The translations under genes and the position numbers were made by a program. A stretch of 64,000 nucleotides of DNA from Oscillospiraceae bacterium. GTDB lineage: Bacteria; Bacillota; Clostridia; Oscillospirales; Oscillospiraceae. Every line of letters begins with the position of its first letter. Within the stretch, counting starts at the first letter, position 1. The notes below the pieces were generated by a model, which had not been told where the DNA came from, ran no database searches, and saw only the letters and a program-made list of their open reading frames with translations. The stretch lies in contig JAAWBF010000183.1 of the NCBI GenBank assembly GCA_022792555.1, positions 1 to 64,000 of the forward strand, given 5' to 3'. Below, one piece after another: positions 1 through 11,340 of the stretch.

Positions 1-108
1 GGGATACAGAATGATACGGCCTATGGGGAGCATTATCAAATCGTTATCAAAAGAGGAGCGCAAAACCGTCTATTCGTTGTGCCGCAACGGGTTCAGGACT
101 TCAAAAAC

Positions 109-1653
109 TCATTCCCACTCTATAGTAGCTGGAGGCTTACTCGTAATATCATAAACAATACGGTTTATCCCTTTAACTTCATTAATAATTTTGCTAGAGA
201 TTCGCTCTAAGACTTCATAAGGAATACGAGCCCAGTCAGCCGTCATAAAGTCAGAAGTAGTTACAGCTCGAAGCGCCAAAGTATAGTCATAGGTCCGCCC
301 ATCCCCCATAACACCTACTGAACGGGTATTGGTAAGAACGGCGAAATATTGATGGATATTTTGAGTCAGTGCAGCGGCAGCAATTTCATCCCGATAGATG
401 GCGTCAGCCTCTCGAAGAATGTCGAGTTTCTCTTTCGTAAGTGATCCAATTACTCGTATGGCCAAACCTGGGCCTGGGAAAGGCTGACGTGTTACCAGGT
501 ATTCAGGTAATCCCAACGCCCGGCCCAGCAGCCGGACCTCATCCTTAAACAGCGGGCGCAGAGGCTCAATAATTTCTTGAAAGTCTACACAGTCAGGCAG
601 TCCACCTACATTATGATGGGACTTAATCACTGCGGCGTCTCCGGTCCCTGATTCAATGACATCGGGATAAATAGTTCCCTGCGCCAGAAAGTTTACCTGT
701 CCAATCTTTCTGGCCTCCTCCTCAAAAACACGGATAAACTCCTCACCAATGATCTTCCGCTTATACTCCGGTTCTTCTACCCCAGATAATTTCGAAAGGA
801 ATCTCTTTTCTGCATTCACGCGGACAAAGTTTATAGACCATTTTCTAAAGGCGGTCTCTACCTCGTCTCCTTCGTTTTTTCTCATAAGGCCATGGTCAAC
901 AAAGACACATGTAAGCTGTTTCCCGATGGCCTCAGCCAGCAAAGCAGCACATACAGAGGAATCAACTCCACCAGATAGGGCAAGCAAAACCTTTCCATTC
1001 CCTACTGTCTCTCGGATGGATACAATCGAGGTATTCAGATAATCCTCCATGGTCCAATCCCCAACTGCACCGCAGATCTTGTAGAGAAAATTATGGATAA
1101 TCTCTGTGCCATGTTCCGTATGGTTGACCTCTGGGTGAAACTGAACCCCATAAAAGCCACGACACTCATTCGCAATTGCAGCCGTAGGACATACATCGGT
1201 ATGGGCCGTCATAAAAAACCCCTCTGGTACTTGCGCCATGTAATCACCATGGCTCATCCAGGTGATACTATTACTGGGGAGGCCGTGAAATAGTTTACAG
1301 TTTGGATCAAAATATGTGGTGGTTTTGCCATATTCCCGCGCTATATCGGTCTGTGCAGATGTTACTTGCCCGCCTAGCGAATGTGCAATCAGCTGACAGC
1401 CATAGCAAATCCCTAAAATAGGGACACCGAGCTGGAAAATAGCGTGGTCTATCTGGGGCGCGTCATCCAAATAAACACTGTTTGGCCCACCGGTAAAAAT
1501 AAACCCAATGGGCTGCAAGGACTTGAGTGTATCCAATGAAGTGGTATAGGGCTTGACCTCACAGTAGACGCCGCACTCTCGTACCCGGCGTGCAATCAGC
1601 TGGTTATACTGTCCTCCAAAATCCAAAATGATGATGGTTTGGTGCTGTATCAT
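109..1653 (-). CDS. guaA: GMP synthase (glutamine-hydrolysing)
   Basis: 514 aa ORF; GATase motifs ([22 protein letters not shown]) and ATP-PPase motif [12 protein letters not shown]-terminus [11 protein letters not shown]. Confidence 0.98.
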   Translation of the reverse strand: MIQHQTIIILDFGGQYNQLIARRVRECGVYCEVKPYTTSLDTLKSLQPIGFIFTGGPNSVYLDDAPQIDHAIFQLGVPILGICYGCQLIAHSLGGQVTSAQTDIAREYGKTTTYFDPNCKLFHGLPSNSITWMSHGDYMAQVPEGFFMTAHTDVCPTAAIANECRGFYGVQFHPEVNHTEHGTEIIHNFLYKICGAVGDWTMEDYLNTSIVSIRETVGNGKVLLALSGGVDSSVCAALLAEAIGKQLTCVFVDHGLMRKNEGDEVETAFRKWSINFVRVNAEKRFLSKLSGVEEPEYKRKIIGEEFIRVFEEEARKIGQVNFLAQGTIYPDVIESGTGDAAVIKSHHNVGGLPDCVDFQEIIEPLRPLFKDEVRLLGRALGLPEYLVTRQPFPGPGLAIRVIGSLTKEKLDILREADAIYRDEIAAAALTQNIHQYFAVLTNTRSVGVMGDGRTYDYTLALRAVTTSDFMTADWARIPYEVLERISSKIINEVKGINRIVYDITSKPPATIEWE

Positions 1654-1884
1654 GCGATCAACTCCTTATTCCCTAGGAAATATATCTTACAGATTGAAGA
1701 GCTTTTGAAACAGGCCTCATTTTACACCTTTTTTAGGTTATATGCAATGGTTAAGAGGCTTCTCTATACTTCCAGAATTGTCATACAGAGGGCACAAGAT
1801 TTATGAATAGACAGGTCCTGTTTGGTCATACTGACTGAAGACATTCCTTTTGCCGTTTTTGGCATTTCCTGAGGAGGCGGTACT

Positions 1885-2565
1885 ATGGTAATCGCATTTC
1901 TGCGGACCATCATACTCTATTTGCTTATTATTGTAGGGATTCGATTGATGGGGAAACGGCAGGTTGGTGAGCTGGAACCATCCGAGCTAGTTTTGGCTCT
2001 TATTATTGCAGATCTGGCCGCAGTGCCGATGCAAGACTTTGGAATTCCCCTGCTCACTGGAATTATTCCCATCTTTACACTCTTATGTATTACGATGATC
2101 CTCTCTATTCTTACCATGAATAGTGTAAAATTTCGAGCCTTAGTCTGTGGTCGTCCTTCTATTATTGTAGAAAACGGTAAGATTCATCAGCGCGAGATGC
2201 AGAAGAACCGATTTACCCTAGATGAATTGATGGAGGAGCTGCGGATGAAGGGAATCACCGACCTTTCCACAGTGAAGTATGCCATTTTAGAGACAAATGG
2301 CCAGATCTCCGTCCTCCCCTATGCAAACCAGCTTCCTGTTACCGCAGAACAGATGCAGGTAACTCCAGATGATGTTGGACTTCCACTTATTGTAATCAAC
2401 GATGGTCATGTATTAGACCACAACTTAAGGACTCGGGGGCTGGACCGAGCATGGCTGCAAAAACAAATTTCCAAGTATGGTATAAAGGAGCCAGACGATG
2501 TATTTCTACTGACAGTCGATGAACAAAACAGGGTCTATTTTTCTGCCAAGGAGGTGCTGCAGTGA
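1885..2565 (+). CDS. DUF421 (YetF-like) membrane protein
   Basis: 226 aa; GIRLMGKRQVGELEPSELVLALIIADLAAVPM is typical of DUF421/YetF. Confidence 0.9.
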   Translation: MVIAFLRTIILYLLIIVGIRLMGKRQVGELEPSELVLALIIADLAAVPMQDFGIPLLTGIIPIFTLLCITMILSILTMNSVKFRALVCGRPSIIVENGKIHQREMQKNRFTLDELMEELRMKGITDLSTVKYAILETNGQISVLPYANQLPVTAEQMQVTPDDVGLPLIVINDGHVLDHNLRTRGLDRAWLQKQISKYGIKEPDDVFLLTVDEQNRVYFSAKEVLQ

Positions 2566-2942
2566 AACGGCTTTGGATTGCAATTGCTATTTTGCTGGCT
2601 ATCTTTTCTGCTAGCATCTGGAACGCCAGATTTTTGGCTGGATTTCTGTCTGACTTGAACGAGCTTCTTGTCCAAGCGGAGACATCCGCCGAGTCTGGCC
2701 GGTGGGAAGAGGCACTGCAACTGACCAGTCAAGCCCAGGAACGCTGGAAAAGTCATGACGCTTATCTGCACACTGTACTCCGTCATGCAGATCTTGATCA
2801 GGTAGACACCAGCTTTGGCGAGGTCCAGGAATTTTTGCAATGCCAGGAGCAGGGCGAATATTCAGCCTCTAACGCCAAGCTAATGACCCAGCTCATGCTT
2901 ATCTGGGAAGCAGAACAGCTCACCCTCCAAAATATACTTTAA
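2562..2942 (+). CDS. DUF4363 family protein
   Basis: 126 aa ORF with GTG start overlapping the DUF421 stop by 4 bp; N-terminal TM plus helical region; DUF421-DUF4363 neighbours are common in Clostridia. Confidence 0.7.
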   Translation: MKRLWIAIAILLAIFSASIWNARFLAGFLSDLNELLVQAETSAESGRWEEALQLTSQAQERWKSHDAYLHTVLRHADLDQVDTSFGEVQEFLQCQEQGEYSASNAKLMTQLMLIWEAEQLTLQNIL

Positions 2943-2975
2943 CAGAGGGTACAATCCCTCGTTGGTGGAAGTTTT

Positions 2976-3609
<634 letters not shown>

Positions 3610-3675
3610 TTATACCTCCCCAATCACACAACAGGCTATCTGAATGCGCTCGGTGGCGTTTCTTCTGAAAAGAAG

Positions 3676-5583
3676 TCACTTGACCGATTTTTCCTTTGAG
3701 ATTTGGGTTATGGCTTCAGAGATATAGTTCTCTCCATATAGGAAATCGTATACAATAGAACGGTATAATGCAATGGTCTCCTCAGATTCCGGCGGGACCT
3801 GGTCATAAGCGGTACCGTCTGCACCTACAAAGAGCCGCTCCCGGTAGAGACTCATATCCTCCAATGCCTGGTCGACCCAGAGAAAATAGAGGGGCTTTTC
3901 CAGCCCAGTCCACTCCAGTAGCTTGCTGCCTAAGGCGGTACAGCTCAACTCGTCTGCAGCCTCCAGTTCAGCGCCAAAATTATTCCAAAGTAAAAATTGT
4001 GTACTGTGCATCCACTTGAGCTCCTCGGTTCCCCAATCGTTAGTACTTGCCGAGCTGGAATAGCCGAGCTTAGAGTAGATGGTGTCAGTCTCATCCAAAT
4101 ACAGTCCAGGGAGATGATCTCCCAAAAAAACTAGGAGAACAGGTTCCTCGCAGTCAGAGAAATAATCTACCAGCCGCTGGAGCGCGCGGTCTGCATCTCG
4201 CAATCCATGGACCAGTGCGTCTAAACTTCCAAGTCCCTCCTCATCCAAGATAGAACAGTCCAGTGGTATACCGGAACTGGTATTAAATTTAGCAGAAAAG
4301 TAGGGCTGATGATTTTCCATACTCAGGCCGTAGAGGAAGATAGGCCCCTCCCCTTTCGTTTCGAACTCCATAATAAGCTGATCGACCAGAGCGTCATCTG
4401 AGAGATAGCCGCCCGCTCTAGGGGCATCCTCTGGAAAATTATCCTCGTAGACCACCCGATCAAAGCCTAGACACGGGATATTATAGGCGCGGTTGTAGAG
4501 AGAATTGTTAAAGGCGTGGACCATCACAGTTTGGTAGCCCTGTGCGCCAAAGCTCTTAATCAGTGATGGAACCCGGCGGTAGGCGGTACGATCAGCGAGG
4601 TTGGTAAGCTCTTCCCCGGCACCCAAAAATGCAGAGGGAATTCCGGTAAAGATCTCCATTTCCACATTACCAGTTCCTCCAGCATAGGTATTAGAAAGAA
4701 ACTGTCCAGATGGGAAACGCTCCATCAGCGCATGAAAATTGGGGATGGGATCTGCGCCAAACTGTATATGTGGCAGCTGTGTAACATCAAAGAAACTCTC
4801 TGAGACCAATAATACAACATTAGGATATTGAGAAGGTGCTGAGGCTGGGGCTTCTGCTCTTCTCTGTTCCAACAGTCGTAAGATACGGTTCATGTTGTCC
4901 TCTGTATAGGCGGCTGGCTCCTGCATGGCGCTTTCACACAGTGCACTGTATAGACCAAGAGGGAGCCCCAAACGTTCATTCCGCTGGGCCTGGGTCTCGT
5001 TTTCCAACCCAGATAAGAGAGCGGTTGTGGGGGGAAACCACAGTACATTCAGCAGACTAGATGCGAGCAAGACAGCCGCAAAAGCACGTCTTTGGAGCTT
5101 TAGCGGCCTGACAGGTTTTGAAAAACAGAATGCAGCGGAAAAGAAAACCAAAGTCAAACCAACCGCCTGCCAGGTACCGTTCCCCAAGTTTATGCCCGGC
5201 CGTAAAAATCCAGCGATTTGTCCTGCTTGACCTGCCATCGCCAGATCACTGGCGAGGAGCGGGACGCCATTAACAGCCTCTTTCAAATGGCTTACAACAG
5301 CCAGGAGCAATAGGGGCAGTGTGACCCCAATCGCAGCACAAAGAAAGCTGCCGCTTAAGGCCTCCAGGAAAAGCTGGCACAACAGCAGGACGATGTAACT
5401 CAGAAACATAGCGTGGGTATGGCGGTCGATCCACTCCCATACAGCTGCCATGTCCTGAACTGTAATTAACTGGCAAATAAAAAAGGAAATCAGCGGTGCA
5501 GTAAAAATGAGCGTATACCGTATCCAAGGCCATGTCCGCCAATATGTACTCTTTTTGCTGTAGTTCAACACAGGATGGATCAT
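3676..5583 (-). CDS. LTA synthase family sulfatase (membrane phosphoglycerol transferase-like)
   Basis: N-terminal TM segments, then sulfatase-type domain (PNVVLLVSESFFDVTQL, YAGGTGNVEMEIFTGIPSAF, FLGDHLPGL). Start placed at MIHPVLNYSKK, overlapping the upstream gene by ATGA. Confidence 0.88.
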   Translation of the reverse strand: MIHPVLNYSKKSTYWRTWPWIRYTLIFTAPLISFFICQLITVQDMAAVWEWIDRHTHAMFLSYIVLLLCQLFLEALSGSFLCAAIGVTLPLLLLAVVSHLKEAVNGVPLLASDLAMAGQAGQIAGFLRPGINLGNGTWQAVGLTLVFFSAAFCFSKPVRPLKLQRRAFAAVLLASSLLNVLWFPPTTALLSGLENETQAQRNERLGLPLGLYSALCESAMQEPAAYTEDNMNRILRLLEQRRAEAPASAPSQYPNVVLLVSESFFDVTQLPHIQFGADPIPNFHALMERFPSGQFLSNTYAGGTGNVEMEIFTGIPSAFLGAGEELTNLADRTAYRRVPSLIKSFGAQGYQTVMVHAFNNSLYNRAYNIPCLGFDRVVYEDNFPEDAPRAGGYLSDDALVDQLIMEFETKGEGPIFLYGLSMENHQPYFSAKFNTSSGIPLDCSILDEEGLGSLDALVHGLRDADRALQRLVDYFSDCEEPVLLVFLGDHLPGLYLDETDTIYSKLGYSSSASTNDWGTEELKWMHSTQFLLWNNFGAELEAADELSCTALGSKLLEWTGLEKPLYFLWVDQALEDMSLYRERLFVGADGTAYDQVPPESEETIALYRSIVYDFLYGENYISEAITQISKEKSVK

Positions 5584-5945
5584 GATGAGATCTGGAGGCG
5601 TATAGGCATGAAACCCATACTTGAAGACAATTCCTCTATTTTGTCCTCCACTGCATGCTCCATAGCAGTTCGGCAAATTGCTTTTGTACCGGTTCCAAGC
5701 TCCATTGGCAGTGAGTTAAAGCCGAAAATACCGGCGGCTAGCAGTTCCATTTGGAAAACATTCTCTTCAGTCGCAGCCAGCATCAGGGAACATGTCACCA
5801 TTACATTGTGTTCCTCCGGATCCGCATTTCTCTTGATTTCCATTTCCTGGCGCAATGTAAGCTCTATGGTCTGATTGCCAAGGTTCATGGCATCAAAATG
5901 CAATTTTAAAACCTGAAAGCGCAGCATCGTCGGATTTTGTGTCAT
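5580..5945 (-). CDS. SecB-like chaperone family protein (tentative)
   Basis: 121 aa; beta-rich pattern with GIFGFNSLPMELG resembling SecB-like proteins of Firmicutes; 4-bp overlap with the LTA-synthase-like gene. Confidence 0.45.
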   Translation of the reverse strand: MTQNPTMLRFQVLKLHFDAMNLGNQTIELTLRQEMEIKRNADPEEHNVMVTCSLMLAATEENVFQMELLAAGIFGFNSLPMELGTGTKAICRTAMEHAVEDKIEELSSSMGFMPIRLQISS

Positions 5946-6362
5946 AATGAATCAACACCCTTATATCGCTTTTTCGCAACGGTATTATACAATATTTTAT
6001 TGTACCCGTCCAGAGTGGGCTTTAATTTCCATTGAAATCCAATATTCCCTGTGTTGGAAGAGATTTAAGCCTAAATAAGTCCATCTTTTACTTGCCTTTT
6101 AGACAGTTTATCCTATATACTAACTATAGTTTTAATGAAACGGAGATCGCCGTAAATTCTGTCAATTGGGGTTGTAAAATGGACCCGATTGTACTATTAT
6201 GTAAAATACCGCGAATTGTCCGGCACAGTTTGAGCAGGTTGAATTCTACCCTTCAAAAGATATCCGGCTCCTGATAAACCGGAGAAATCTCCTGTGTTCT
6301 CCCTCGAATATTCTATCAAACCTCCGATTTGGAGGGAAACACGAAAGGAATGGTCACTGAAT

Positions 6363-9305
6363 ATGAGTCTTCGCATTGGCATCGACATTGGTTCCACCAC
6401 AGTCAAGGTGGTGGTGCTGGACGAACAGGATCAGCTTCTCTTCCGCTCCTATGAGCGCCACTATTCCAAAGCCCGCGAGCGGGCCTGTGAAACCTTGCGC
6501 TCAATCCGGGATAGATTTTCCGGCCAGCAAGTGAAGCTGGTAATCACCGGGTCGGCAGGACTTGGGGTGGCTAAGGCTAGTGGCGTCGATTTTGTTCAGG
6601 AGGTCTATGCTACAGCGGCGGCGGTACAGGAATATTACCCAGATACCGATGCAGTCATTGAGCTTGGCGGAGAGGATGCCAAGATTATCTTCTTTGGTGG
6701 TGCGTTGGAAGAGCGGATGAACGGCTCATGTGCAGGGGGGACTGGCGCTTTTATCGATCAAATGGCCACATTGATGAATGTGCCGATTGACGAATTGGAC
6801 CGGCTGTCCCTTCAGCATGAAAAGATCTACCCCATTGCCTCCCGCTGCGGTGTCTTTGCAAAAAGCGATATCCAGCCCATCCTCAACCAGGGCGGACGGA
6901 AAGAGGATGTAGCGGCGTCCATTTTGCAGGCAGTTGTCGATCAGACCGTGGCCGGCTTGACCCAGGGCCGGGAACTCAAGGGAAAGATTGTATTTTTGGG
7001 CGGTCCTCTCCACTTCCTGATGGGGCTGCGCGCCCGTTTTGTAGAGACCCTTCAGTTGGATGAGGAACACGCAATTTTTCCGGCAGATGGAGACTGTTTT
7101 GCTGGAATTGGTGCGGCTCTGTGTGCATCGGAGTACAAGACCCGGCCGTTTGAAGAATTTCTCCGCCTGCTGGAAGAGAGTGTCGACGCGGCCAATACCG
7201 TAGATACCATGCCCCCTCTCTTTTCTGAACAGGGAGAATTTGACACCTTTCTCGCCCGCCACAATGCCAACCATCCACCAGAGCTTGACATCCGCACCTA
7301 TACTGGAGATGCCTATTTGGGGATTGATGCAGGCTCAACCACCACAAAAATGGTGCTGATCGCACCAGACGGTGGCCTGCTCTATACATATTACCATTCC
7401 AATCAGGGCAATCCAGTGTCCATTGTGCTGGAGCAGCTCAAGGCAATCTATGGGCAGTGCGGGGATCGAATTTCCATGCGAGGGACCGCCGTCACCGGCT
7501 ACGGTGAGGAGCTGATCAAGCATGCTTTTGGCTGTGATTTGGGGTTGGTGGAGACGGTGGCTCACTATAAAGCCGCCGCCCACTTCAATCCAAAGGTTGA
7601 CTTTATCATTGATATCGGCGGCCAGGATATGAAGTGCTTCAAGATTCGCAATGGTGCAGTAGACTCTATCATGCTGAATGAGGCCTGCTCTTCTGGCTGT
7701 GGATCGTTTATTGAGACTTTCGCACGGGCACTGGGCTACGAGATCGCGGACTTCTCCACCCTGGGACTTTTTGCACAGCATCCGGTCAATCTGGGATCCC
7801 GCTGTACTGTGTTTATGAATTCCAGCGTCAAACAGGCCCAAAAGGATGGAGCAAGTGTGGAGGACATCTCGGCGGGATTGTCGATCTCCATTGTTAAAAA
7901 CGCTGTCTATAAGGTGATTCGGGCGGCCAATGCCGATGATCTCGGCCAGAATATTGTGGTCCAGGGCGGGACCTTTCTCAACAATGCGGTCCTTCGGGCC
8001 TTTGAGCAGGAGCTGGGCCGCAATGTAACCAGGCCAACCATTGCCGGGCTGATGGGCGCTTTTGGAGCGGCCCTGGCTGCCAGGGATCTCCACCTGGAAA
8101 AGAGCTCTCTTTTAGACGCCGCAGCCCTCTCAACCTTTACACACAGTGCAAAACCTGTGACCTGCGGCCTGTGTACCAACCACTGCTCTCTCACAGTCAA
8201 TCAGTTTGACGGCGGCCGGAAGTTTATCTCTGGCAACCGCTGTTCCAGGCCGCTTGGGAAAGAGCGGACCGAAGAGCCAGATCTGATGCGCTATAAATAC
8301 CAGAAACTGCGCGGCATGGAGGGCAAGGGAGAGGGAGACGGATCTCAGGGGCGGATCGGGATTCCGCTTGGCCTGAATATGTATGAAAATCTTCCTTTCT
8401 GGTTTACCTTCTTTACAAAGCTCAATTTTGAGGTGGTACTCTCCCCCGCCTCCTCCCGGTCGCTCTACTTAAAGGGACAGCATACCATTCCATCTGATAC
8501 CGTCTGCTATCCGGCAAAGCTCCTCCACGGCCATGTAGAGGCGCTGGTGGAGGCGGGGGTAGATGCCATCTGGTATCCCTGTATGTCCTACAATAACGAC
8601 GAGGGGATCGGTGACAATCACTTTAACTGTCCGGTGGTGGCCTACTACCCGGAGCTCCTGGCCGCCAACGTTCCGGCCCTCAAACAGACCCGCTTTCTTA
8701 TGCCTTATGTAGGGCTGTGGCGGCACAGAGACTTTGAAAAACGGATCGCAAAGCTGATGGAGGACGAGTTCGGAATCGCAAAGCGGCGATCTATTGCGGC
8801 AGCCAAGGCGGCCTATGAAGCCTACGGCGCCTATGTCCAGCAGGTCCGCCAGACAGGACAATCCTATATTGCTTATGCTCGCAGTCACGATAAACCCATC
8901 CTTGTCCTGTGCGGCCGTCCATATCATATCGACCCAGAGATTAACCACGGGATCAACGACCTGATCACTGCCTTTGGGTTTGTGGTGATCACCGAAGATG
9001 CCCTCAGCTATCTGGAAGGTTACTCCCCCCGAAAAGTACTCAATCAGTGGACTTTCCAGAGCCGGATGTATAATGCTGCACAGTATGTCTGCACCCAGCC
9101 AGACATGCAGGTCGTTCAGCTGGTGTCGTTCGGCTGCGGTACCGATGCCATTACGACCGATGAGCTTCGTTCTATTTTGGAGACAGGCGGAAAGCTCTAC
9201 ACACAGCTCAAGATTGACGATATCAACAACTTAGGCGCAGTAAAAATCCGGATCCGTTCCCTAATGGCGGCCATAGAAGCCAGAAAGGAACAGAACGCTA
9301 AATAA
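6363..9305 (+). CDS. Acyl-CoA dehydratase activase (2-hydroxyglutaryl-CoA dehydratase activator, BcrAD/BadFG ATPase) plus DUF2229-type domain
   Basis: Two ASKHA motifs (IGIDIGSTTVKVVVLD; LGIDAGSTTTKMVLI), NGSCAGGTGAFIDQMA and NEACSSGCGSFIETFA cluster-binding motifs; start at MSLRIGIDIG. Confidence 0.9.
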   Translation: MSLRIGIDIGSTTVKVVVLDEQDQLLFRSYERHYSKARERACETLRSIRDRFSGQQVKLVITGSAGLGVAKASGVDFVQEVYATAAAVQEYYPDTDAVIELGGEDAKIIFFGGALEERMNGSCAGGTGAFIDQMATLMNVPIDELDRLSLQHEKIYPIASRCGVFAKSDIQPILNQGGRKEDVAASILQAVVDQTVAGLTQGRELKGKIVFLGGPLHFLMGLRARFVETLQLDEEHAIFPADGDCFAGIGAALCASEYKTRPFEEFLRLLEESVDAANTVDTMPPLFSEQGEFDTFLARHNANHPPELDIRTYTGDAYLGIDAGSTTTKMVLIAPDGGLLYTYYHSNQGNPVSIVLEQLKAIYGQCGDRISMRGTAVTGYGEELIKHAFGCDLGLVETVAHYKAAAHFNPKVDFIIDIGGQDMKCFKIRNGAVDSIMLNEACSSGCGSFIETFARALGYEIADFSTLGLFAQHPVNLGSRCTVFMNSSVKQAQKDGASVEDISAGLSISIVKNAVYKVIRAANADDLGQNIVVQGGTFLNNAVLRAFEQELGRNVTRPTIAGLMGAFGAALAARDLHLEKSSLLDAAALSTFTHSAKPVTCGLCTNHCSLTVNQFDGGRKFISGNRCSRPLGKERTEEPDLMRYKYQKLRGMEGKGEGDGSQGRIGIPLGLNMYENLPFWFTFFTKLNFEVVLSPASSRSLYLKGQHTIPSDTVCYPAKLLHGHVEALVEAGVDAIWYPCMSYNNDEGIGDNHFNCPVVAYYPELLAANVPALKQTRFLMPYVGLWRHRDFEKRIAKLMEDEFGIAKRRSIAAAKAAYEAYGAYVQQVRQTGQSYIAYARSHDKPILVLCGRPYHIDPEINHGINDLITAFGFVVITEDALSYLEGYSPRKVLNQWTFQSRMYNAAQYVCTQPDMQVVQLVSFGCGTDAITTDELRSILETGGKLYTQLKIDDINNLGAVKIRIRSLMAAIEARKEQNAK

Positions 9306-9344
9306 TGGCGCACGATGAGCAATAGACGAAAGGAATTATCATCT

Positions 9345-10661
9345 ATGGCAGAGCTTCAATATGACAAGACCGGTCGGCTTCTTTTTACCAAAGAGATGAA
9401 GAAGGAGTATACCCTCCTCGTGCCGCAGATGCTCCCTGCGCATTTTGCCATGCTGGTTCGGGTAATGCAGACCATGGGCTATCAGGTAGAGATGCTGAAC
9501 ACCACAGGGAAAAGCATTCTGGACTATGGGCAGAAATATGTCCACAATGACGCCTGCTTCCCCGCCATTCTGGTCATAGGCCAACTGATTGATGCAGTAA
9601 AGAGCGGCAAATATGATCCGCATAAGGTAGCGCTGGTGATCACCCAGACCGGCGGCGGCTGCCGGGCCTCAAATTACATCCATATGCTGCGTAAGGCCCT
9701 GGAAAAGGCCGACCTCGCCTATGTTCCAGTGATCTCAGTTAATCTCTCTGGACTGGAGCACAATCCAGGCTTTCAGCTTACCTTGGGCTTTCTCCGCAAA
9801 GCGGTCTATGCTGTGCTCTACGGCGATCTGATCATGAATGTATCCAATCAGGTCCGTCCCTACGAGGTGACAAGCGGCGATACGGAGCGGGCGGTCGAAG
9901 ACTGTATGGATTTCTTGCTGGAGGAGATGAACCGAGGCAAGGGAATGAACCACCGGAGCATGGCGGTAAACTTTGATCGGATCATCGACCGTTTTAAGGA
10001 GGTCCCAGTGGCTGGTCCGCCCAAAATCCGCGTAGGTGTGGTAGGAGAGATCTATGTAAAATACTCCCCGCTTGGAAATAACAATTTAGAGCAGTTCCTT
10101 CTCTCTGAGGGTGCGGAGCCGGTGGTGCCTGGCCTGTTGGATTTTGTGATCTTTAAAATTTATAACCGGGATGTGGATGTGGATATCTACGGCGGCAAGT
10201 GGATCAAGCAAAAGATCTGCCGTATTTTTGCCAATTACATTAAAAAGCATCAGCGGGCGATGATTGATGCCCTCAAGCGTTCCAACCGCTTTCGGGCGCC
10301 CGGTGACTTTGACGAGCTCCACCACTATATCAAGGGCTATCTGGGAGATGGCAACAAGATGGGCGAGGGATGGCTGCTTACGGCTGAGATGCTGGAGCTT
10401 ATTAATACAGGGGTCCCCAATATTGTATGCACCCAACCCTTCGGCTGTCTGCCCAATCATATTGTGGGAAAAGGCATGATCCGTAAGCTCAAGGATGACT
10501 ACCCCTGGAGCAACATTGTCGCCATCGACTACGATCCTGGGGCAACTAAAATCAACCAGGAAAACCGGATTAAACTCATGCTTGCTAACGCGAAGGGGCT
10601 GGCCCAACAACATAAAGACGCCGCCTCGCGGGATCAGGAACGGGAGCCTGCCTATGTGTGA
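9345..10661 (+). CDS. 2-hydroxyacyl-CoA dehydratase-type protein (C-terminal part of the activase family, COG3581-like)
   Basis: PHKVALVITQTGGGCRASNY, RVGVVGEIYVKYSPLGNNNLEQFLLSEGAEPVVPGL, CTQPFGCLPNHIVGKGMIRKL; RBS-like AGGA before ATG at 9345. Confidence 0.85.
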   Translation: MAELQYDKTGRLLFTKEMKKEYTLLVPQMLPAHFAMLVRVMQTMGYQVEMLNTTGKSILDYGQKYVHNDACFPAILVIGQLIDAVKSGKYDPHKVALVITQTGGGCRASNYIHMLRKALEKADLAYVPVISVNLSGLEHNPGFQLTLGFLRKAVYAVLYGDLIMNVSNQVRPYEVTSGDTERAVEDCMDFLLEEMNRGKGMNHRSMAVNFDRIIDRFKEVPVAGPPKIRVGVVGEIYVKYSPLGNNNLEQFLLSEGAEPVVPGLLDFVIFKIYNRDVDVDIYGGKWIKQKICRIFANYIKKHQRAMIDALKRSNRFRAPGDFDELHHYIKGYLGDGNKMGEGWLLTAEMLELINTGVPNIVCTQPFGCLPNHIVGKGMIRKLKDDYPWSNIVAIDYDPGATKINQENRIKLMLANAKGLAQQHKDAASRDQEREPAYV

Positions 10662-11211
10662 GACACTGCATTTTGTAGACGCCTGCACCGAGGCACATTT
10701 TTCCGCCATGTCTCACATTCATGCCATGGGCTGGCACGCCGCCTATCAGGGGGCGGTACCGGCAGAATATCTGGCCCGCGAGGTGACAGACGAGCGTTGG
10801 ACCCCGATTTTTCGGAAAAACTATCGGCTTGGCCGCTACCATGGTCTGCTCCTCTTCCGAGGAGATACCCCCGTCTGCTGCGGTAATTACGGCCCAGCCA
10901 GGGGGCCGGAAGAAATGAAGAATTATCTGGTCTCCTTTCCCGCCGGAGAAATTGAAGGCTGTGGGGAAATCGTCTCTTTTTATACCCATCCGGTGGAGAC
11001 TAGTAAGGGTTACGGCTCCCTCTTGATGGAGGAGATCCTGCGCCGTCTGAAAGCTGAATTTCGCAGCTGTTATGTGTTTGTCCTGCGGGAAAACAGCGGC
11101 GCCAGGCGGTTTTATGAGCGGCATGGTTTCAGCTGGGATGGCGCCTCTATCGACATCCCCTTCCCACCGGATCAAATTTGTGTTGACTTACGATACTACC
11201 GTGATCTATAA
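10654..11211 (+). CDS. GNAT family N-acetyltransferase
   Basis: MCETLHFVDACTEAHFSAMSHIHAMGWHAAYQGAVP...; SKGYGSLLMEEILRRLKAE and VLRENSGARRFYERHGF are GNAT motifs; overlaps previous stop by 8 bp. Confidence 0.9.
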   Translation: MCETLHFVDACTEAHFSAMSHIHAMGWHAAYQGAVPAEYLAREVTDERWTPIFRKNYRLGRYHGLLLFRGDTPVCCGNYGPARGPEEMKNYLVSFPAGEIEGCGEIVSFYTHPVETSKGYGSLLMEEILRRLKAEFRSCYVFVLRENSGARRFYERHGFSWDGASIDIPFPPDQICVDLRYYRDL

Positions 11212-11212
11212 T
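11183..11212 (+). promoter_or_regulatory. Sigma-A-like promoter upstream of MATE gene
   Basis: TTGACT (11183-11188), 18 bp, TATAAT (11207-11212), inside the 3' end of the GNAT gene. Confidence 0.6.
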
Positions 11213-11305
11213 AATAGAGACAATAGAATGTCAGACTGTGATTGAAGTTCCCCGACTCTCCCCAACACAGTCCCTGGACACAGGTCCCATGACAACAAAC
11301 TGGCA

Positions 11306-11340
11306 AGCGGGTTTTCCAAATAGGAGAACCTGCTTTTTTT
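11306..11340 (+). terminator. Intrinsic terminator in MATE leader / after GNAT gene
   Basis: AGCGGGTTTTCC-AAAT-AGGAGAACCTGC followed by TTTTTTT. Confidence 0.75.

Noticed and set aside
7335-8093. 252-aa minus-strand ORF opposite the activase gene
   Set aside because: Shadow ORF antisense to a well-supported CDS; no recognisable motifs.
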